This document shows, piece after piece, positions 60,444-64,000 of a stretch of DNA of 64,000 nt (positions within the stretch are counted from its first letter, which is position 1; every line of letters begins with the position of its first letter). Origin of the DNA: Hyphomicrobiales bacterium (GTDB taxonomy: Bacteria > Pseudomonadota > Alphaproteobacteria > Rhizobiales > Rhizobiaceae); assembly GCA_900471485.1 (NCBI GenBank), contig UCEU01000023.1, forward strand, positions 62,001-126,000, given 5' to 3'. Under the pieces are notes generated by a model, which worked only from the letters and a program-made list of their open reading frames with translations, was not told the DNA's origin and ran no database searches. The translations under genes and the position numbers were made by a program.

Positions 60444-62780
60444 ATGGCGATCGTCGTTACCTCCCTTCTTTTCATTCTCATCGGATTGGCGCTTGGCGGC
60501 GGCGGGCTTTGGCTTGCGCTGCTCGGCGGCAGTTTCTTCTATCTCTTCGCGGGCATCATGTTCCTGCTGACGGCAGTGCTGCTCTTGCGGCGCTCGGCAG
60601 CGGCGCTGTGGGTCTACGCGGTGCTCGTTATCGCGGCGCTCGGCTGGGCGATCTGGGAGGTCGGCTTCGACTGGTGGCAGCTTGGGCCGCGCGGTGGGCT
60701 CATCATCCTGCTCGGCCTGTGGCTGCTCACACCCTGGGTGCGGCGGCCGCTCGGCTTCTACGGCACGACGGGAACGCCCTATGCCGCCAATCCGTGGCCG
60801 CTCGCGGTGCCGGTGCTGGTGGCGATCGTCGTTGCCGTATACTCGATGACGACGAGCCCACACGACCGGCACGGGGAGCTGCCGACGGCGATGACCGGCA
60901 CCACCAACTTCGGCGGCGCGGTCAGCGACGGGGCGTGGCACCAGTATGGCCGCACGCCCTTCGGCCAGCGCTATTCGCCGGTGGACCAGATCAATGTCAG
61001 CAACGTCAAGGACCTGAAGGAGGTCTGGCGCTACCAGACCGGCGACGTGAAGCGGCCAGATGATGTCGGCGAGACGACCTACCAGGTCACGCCGCTGAAG
61101 ATCGGCGATACGCTCTATCTCTGCACGCCGCACAACTGGGCGATCGCGCTCGATGCCAAGACCGGTCATGAGAAGTGGAAATACGACGCCAATTCCGGCA
61201 TGAACCCGGATCGTCAGCATCAGACCTGCCGCGGCGTGACATATTATCACGACATGGCGACGGCCTCCGGCGCGCCCTGCGTCGACCGCGTCTACCTGCC
61301 GACATCGGATGCCCGCCTGATCGCGCTCGATGCGCTCGACGGCAAGGTGTGCACCAGCTTTGCCGACCAGGGCACGCTGCATCTCGAAAAGGGCATGAAG
61401 TACAACCCGGCCGGCTACTACTATTCGACCTCGCCGCCGGTGGCGATCGACGGCAAGCTGATCATCGGCGGCGCCGTCAACGACAACTACTCGACCAAGG
61501 AGCAGTCCGGCGTCATCCGCGCCTTCGACATCAATACCGGCGCCCTGGTCTGGAACTGGGATTCGGGAAACCCCGACGTCACGACGCCGCTGCCCGAGGG
61601 ACAGACCTACACGACGAACTCGCCGAACAGCTGGTCGGTTCTCTCCGCCGACGAAGGGCTCGGGCTGATCTACGTGCCGCTCGGCAACCAGGTGCCCGAC
61701 CAGCTCGGCATGGGCAGAAGCGCCAATGTCGAGAAGTTCTCCTCCTCGGTGGTCGCGCTCGACATGAGGACTGGGCAGCTGAAATGGGTGCAGCAGTTCG
61801 TGCACCATGACCTATGGGACATGGATGTTCCCGCGCAGCCGGTGCTGTTCGACATGAAGAAGGCCGACGGCACCGTCGTGCCGGCACTGGTGGCGCCCAC
61901 CAAGCAGGGCGACATCTACGTGCTCGACCGGCGCACCGGCGAACCGATCATCCCGTTCAAGGAGATCCCGGCTCCGCAGGGCACGATCCCCGAGGATCAC
62001 GCCTCGCCGACGCAGCCGATCTCCGACCTCACCTTCTCGCCGCCGCCCTTGCAGGAGAAGGACATGTGGGGCGTCTCGCTGTTTGACCAGCTGGCGTGCC
62101 GCATCGACTTCCACCGCTACAAGTATGAGGGCCGCTACACGCCGCCTTCGCTTGAGGGATCGATCATCTATCCCGGCAATTTCGGCACCTTCAACTGGGG
62201 CTCGGTGGCGGTCGATCCGGAGCGGCAGGTTATGTTCGGCATGCCGACCTATCTGGCCTTCACCTCACGCCTCGTGCCCGCAGCCGACATCCCACCGAAG
62301 GGACAGGACGAAAAGGGCAGCGAGCAGGGCCTGAACCGCAACGACGGCGCGCCCTACGGGGTGTTCATGGGACCGTTCCTCGGCCCGCTCGGCATTCCCT
62401 GCCAGGCGCCGCCATGGGGCTATGTGGCCGGCGTCGATCTGCTAACCGGCAAGACCGCCTACAAGCTGAAGAACGGCACGGTCGAGGACATGAGCCCGCT
62501 GCCGCTGCCGTTCAAGGTCGGCGTGCCCGGCATCGGCGGCCCGATGATGACAAGGGGCGGCGTCGCCTTCCTGGGAGCCGCAGTGGACAACTACCTGCGC
62601 GCCTATGACGTCACCAACGGCCAGCAGCTGTGGGAGGCCCGCCTGCCGGCCGGCGGCCAGTCGACGCCGATGACCTACACGACATCCGACAACAAGCAGT
62701 ATGTCGTCATGGTCGCCGGCGGCCACGGCTCGATCGGCACGCAGCCGGGCGACTACGTGATCGGCTACAGCCTGCCGTGA
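60444..62780 (+). CDS. gcd: Membrane-bound PQQ-dependent glucose dehydrogenase
   Basis: 778 residues. Five N-terminal membrane helices (first 130 residues) carry the quinone site; then an eight-bladed periplasmic propeller binding PQQ and Ca2+: AWHQYGRTPFGQRYSPVDQI, VCTSFADQGTLHLEKGMK, YYSTSPPVAIDGKLIIGGAV in part, NSWSVLSADEGLGLIYVPLG, FVHHDLWDMDVPAQPVLFD and MTRGGVAFLGAAVDNYLRAYD. It oxidises glucose to gluconolactone and feeds electrons to ubiquinone, solubilising phosphate. A perfect terminator follows. No pqq genes are in the window, so the cofactor must be made elsewhere or taken up. Confidence 0.96.
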   Translation: MAIVVTSLLFILIGLALGGGGLWLALLGGSFFYLFAGIMFLLTAVLLLRRSAAALWVYAVLVIAALGWAIWEVGFDWWQLGPRGGLIILLGLWLLTPWVRRPLGFYGTTGTPYAANPWPLAVPVLVAIVVAVYSMTTSPHDRHGELPTAMTGTTNFGGAVSDGAWHQYGRTPFGQRYSPVDQINVSNVKDLKEVWRYQTGDVKRPDDVGETTYQVTPLKIGDTLYLCTPHNWAIALDAKTGHEKWKYDANSGMNPDRQHQTCRGVTYYHDMATASGAPCVDRVYLPTSDARLIALDALDGKVCTSFADQGTLHLEKGMKYNPAGYYYSTSPPVAIDGKLIIGGAVNDNYSTKEQSGVIRAFDINTGALVWNWDSGNPDVTTPLPEGQTYTTNSPNSWSVLSADEGLGLIYVPLGNQVPDQLGMGRSANVEKFSSSVVALDMRTGQLKWVQQFVHHDLWDMDVPAQPVLFDMKKADGTVVPALVAPTKQGDIYVLDRRTGEPIIPFKEIPAPQGTIPEDHASPTQPISDLTFSPPPLQEKDMWGVSLFDQLACRIDFHRYKYEGRYTPPSLEGSIIYPGNFGTFNWGSVAVDPERQVMFGMPTYLAFTSRLVPAADIPPKGQDEKGSEQGLNRNDGAPYGVFMGPFLGPLGIPCQAPPWGYVAGVDLLTGKTAYKLKNGTVEDMSPLPLPFKVGVPGIGGPMMTRGGVAFLGAAVDNYLRAYDVTNGQQLWEARLPAGGQSTPMTYTTSDNKQYVVMVAGGHGSIGTQPGDYVIGYSLP

Positions 62781-62802
62781 CGGGCACCCATCCGACGACA
62801 CG

Positions 62803-62832
62803 AACGGCCGCCTCGCGCGGCCGTTTTCGTTT
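62803..62832 (+). terminator. Rho-independent terminator of gcd
   Basis: AACGGCCGC and GCGGCCGTT form a perfect 9-bp stem around CTCGC, followed by TTCGTTT, starting 22 bases after the gcd stop. Confidence 0.85.
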
Positions 62833-62900
62833 GTGACGGGGCAAGGCTCGCGCAGGCTTGCACGGCAATTCTCCCCCGCATTGTTTCAGGGGGAATTTTC

Positions 62901-63359
62901 ATGAAGATCGGCGACAGCATTTCCAGCACCTACGGCCTCAGCGGCCTGTTCCAGCAGTCCGGCCAGCGCAACAGGCAGCAGCCGCTGACGATCGAAAACA
63001 GCGTTCGCCAGAGCGGTGCGTCGCTGGCGCCAAGCACGACGCCGACCTCGATCTCGAGCACCATGTGGGCGCTGCAGGCGACCGACGAAAGCCAGACGAT
63101 GTCGGGCACGGAAGACGAGACCAAGACCCGCAACGCGGCGCTTGCCAGCGAGTTCAGCGACCTCGCCAACATGTCGCTCGCCGAGCGCATCCGCAAGCAG
63201 GTCCTCGACAGCCTGGGCCTGACCGAAGACAGCCTGAACGCCATGCCGGCCGAGGAGCGCGCCGCGATCGAAAAGCAGATCGCCGAAGAGGTGAAGCGCC
63301 AGCTGACCGGCAACGACGACAAGGGCACGGACGAAACGACCGATCCGGCTACACTCTGA
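62901..63359 (+). CDS. Hypothetical protein, Gln/Ser/Thr-rich N-terminus
   Basis: 152 residues, MKIGDSISSTYGLSGLFQQS; low-complexity Gln/Ser/Thr to about residue 70, then two helices (NAALASEFSDLANMSLAERI, RKQVLDSLGLTEDSLNAMPA) and the coil EERAAIEKQIAEEVKRQL. A conserved-looking helical end with LGLTEDxLxAM resembles unnamed rhizobial proteins. No signal peptide. AGGGGGAATTTTC before the ATG is a good ribosome-binding site. A CGGCGGAGA/TCTCCGCCG hairpin lies 30 bases after the stop. Confidence 0.75.
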   Translation: MKIGDSISSTYGLSGLFQQSGQRNRQQPLTIENSVRQSGASLAPSTTPTSISSTMWALQATDESQTMSGTEDETKTRNAALASEFSDLANMSLAERIRKQVLDSLGLTEDSLNAMPAEERAAIEKQIAEEVKRQLTGNDDKGTDETTDPATL

Positions 63360-63388
63360 GCGAGTTCACAGATTGATTCAAACGGGTG

Positions 63389-63412
63389 CGGCGGAGATTC
63401 ATGTCTCCGCCG
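63389..63412 (+). terminator. Hairpin after the 62901 gene
   Basis: CGGCGGAGA and TCTCCGCCG form a perfect 9-bp stem with loop TTCATG, inside weaker outer arms (TTCAAA/TTTGAA). No T-run; possible terminator for either neighbour. Confidence 0.55.
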
Positions 63413-63551
63413 TATGCATTTGAATTGGCTGGTGTATTTTCGGGAAACGAGTCTCGAGCTGGCCATGATCCGTCAACGGAAGATCATCGCCGCGTGAGCG
63501 ATACTTGCAACTTTGCCTGCCATTTTCTGTGTTGCACAGATTTCTCGTCTT

Positions 63552-63950
63552 TCAGTAGTCCGTTCTTTTTGCCCAAACGCCGCCGCAACAATCGGTGGAA
63601 TAAATCACAATATATCGCCGAAGAGTCCCATTGATAGGAAGTGGATAGGTCAGGTAGACGTCGCGCATGCCGGCTCCGAAAATCCACATCAGCCAGTTAA
63701 GAGGTTGGTGTCCCGCTGCTACTTCGCAGCAATGCGGATAGCTACGGATAAAATCCTTCGGCGTTTGAATGGTGGGCGCAATCGCGGCACGATGGGTCGC
63801 GATTTCCAGGTCTATGAACCGTTCGACCAAGTCTTTGCCCGTGTATAAGCGAAAATCCTTGTAGCAAAACCCGATCAGATTGGCCGTCACATAGGCGAAA
63901 ACAACCGCGCCAAAGATGCCAAAAGCTCTGGCTTGTCGATCTAAAATCAC
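63552..63950 (-). CDS. Hypothetical membrane-anchored protein
   Basis: 132 residues, MILDRQARAFGIFGAVVFAY; one N-terminal membrane helix (about 8-28), then a domain probably on the periplasmic side with FCYKDFRLYTGKDLVERFID, SYPHCCEVAAGHQPLN and the end YIVIYSTDCCGGVWAKRTDY. The two Cys-Cys pairs (HCCEV and DCCGG) are striking and could form disulphides or bind metal. Function unknown. Less GC-rich than gcd. Confidence 0.68.
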   Translation of the reverse strand: MILDRQARAFGIFGAVVFAYVTANLIGFCYKDFRLYTGKDLVERFIDLEIATHRAAIAPTIQTPKDFIRSYPHCCEVAAGHQPLNWLMWIFGAGMRDVYLTYPLPINGTLRRYIVIYSTDCCGGVWAKRTDY

Positions 63951-64000
63951 GTCGGACTTCTCCTGCCAGATTAAGAAACAGAACTCTTGCGAAAAAATCA

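Overview
The window looks like a chromosomal segment of an alphaproteobacterium of the Rhizobiaceae (Rhizobium/Agrobacterium/Sinorhizobium group). The evidence is a MucR/Ros zinc-finger regulator, a gene-transfer-agent (GTA)-type HK97 head cluster, several small families typical of these bacteria (DUF6107, DUF1491, DUF2336, DUF5330, DUF930, DUF6456), high GC with GC-rich third codon positions, and rhizobial-type palindromic intergenic repeats. The genus cannot be fixed by reading. I saw no tRNA, rRNA, CRISPR array, transposase or integrase.

Bases 1-15.8 kb: the end of an MFS permease, then on the minus strand a broken-up GTA/prophage head cluster. In transcription order it holds a g1-like protein, large terminase, a GH19 endolysin, portal, DUF6107, prohead protease, capsid, head-tail connector, head-tail adaptor and DUF3168. 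The order is that of GTA head genes, but the cluster stops after DUF3168 with no tail genes before the MFS gene. It is also interrupted. About 5 kb lies between endolysin and portal (a Dabb protein, HicAB, an SRPBCC protein, an HWE kinase with its receiver, a secreted protein). A second block lies between portal and DUF6107 (a hypothetical, an AlkB homologue, a ParDE-type pair with its operator).

Bases 16-32 kb: mostly housekeeping genes. These are a YjbR protein, a UPF0260 protein, penicillin-binding protein 1A, HigBA, DUF1214/DUF1254 envelope proteins, a five-copy 225-bp tandem repeat, a DUF2336 protein, a frameshifted P-loop ATPase gene, DUF1491, a peptidoglycan-binding protein coupled to a PAS histidine kinase, DUF5330, SufE, a DnaA-domain-like protein coupled to a DUF6456 protein, and mucR.

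Bases 32-39 kb: a seven-gene Mrp (Mnh/Pha) cation/proton antiporter operon mrpABCDEFG on the minus strand. It is translationally overlapped everywhere except between C and D, where a palindromic repeat sits. msrB follows.

Bases 39.5-44.1 kb: the most unusual part, visibly less GC-rich than its flanks. Nine or ten small genes, several resembling polymorphic-toxin immunity proteins (Imm32, Imm40, DUF5071 and others), are separated at nearly every junction by full or decayed copies of one hairpin-forming repeat of about 50-60 bp. The repeat often starts exactly at the stop codon of the gene before it. No toxin gene is present. I propose an orphan immunity-cassette array.

Bases 44-64 kb: a GNAT acetyltransferase and divergent XRE-cupin regulator, a TrhA/hemolysin III protein, a universal stress protein preceded by FNR/FixK-like boxes, a Tat-type VOC protein, an AI-2E-family permease, an FAD oxidoreductase, a polysaccharide deacetylase, a DUF930 protein, oligopeptidase B, DUF1697, a homocysteine S-methyltransferase-like protein, a DHA2 MFS exporter, two paralogous short antitoxin-like genes, SelO, PQQ glucose dehydrogenase and two hypotheticals.
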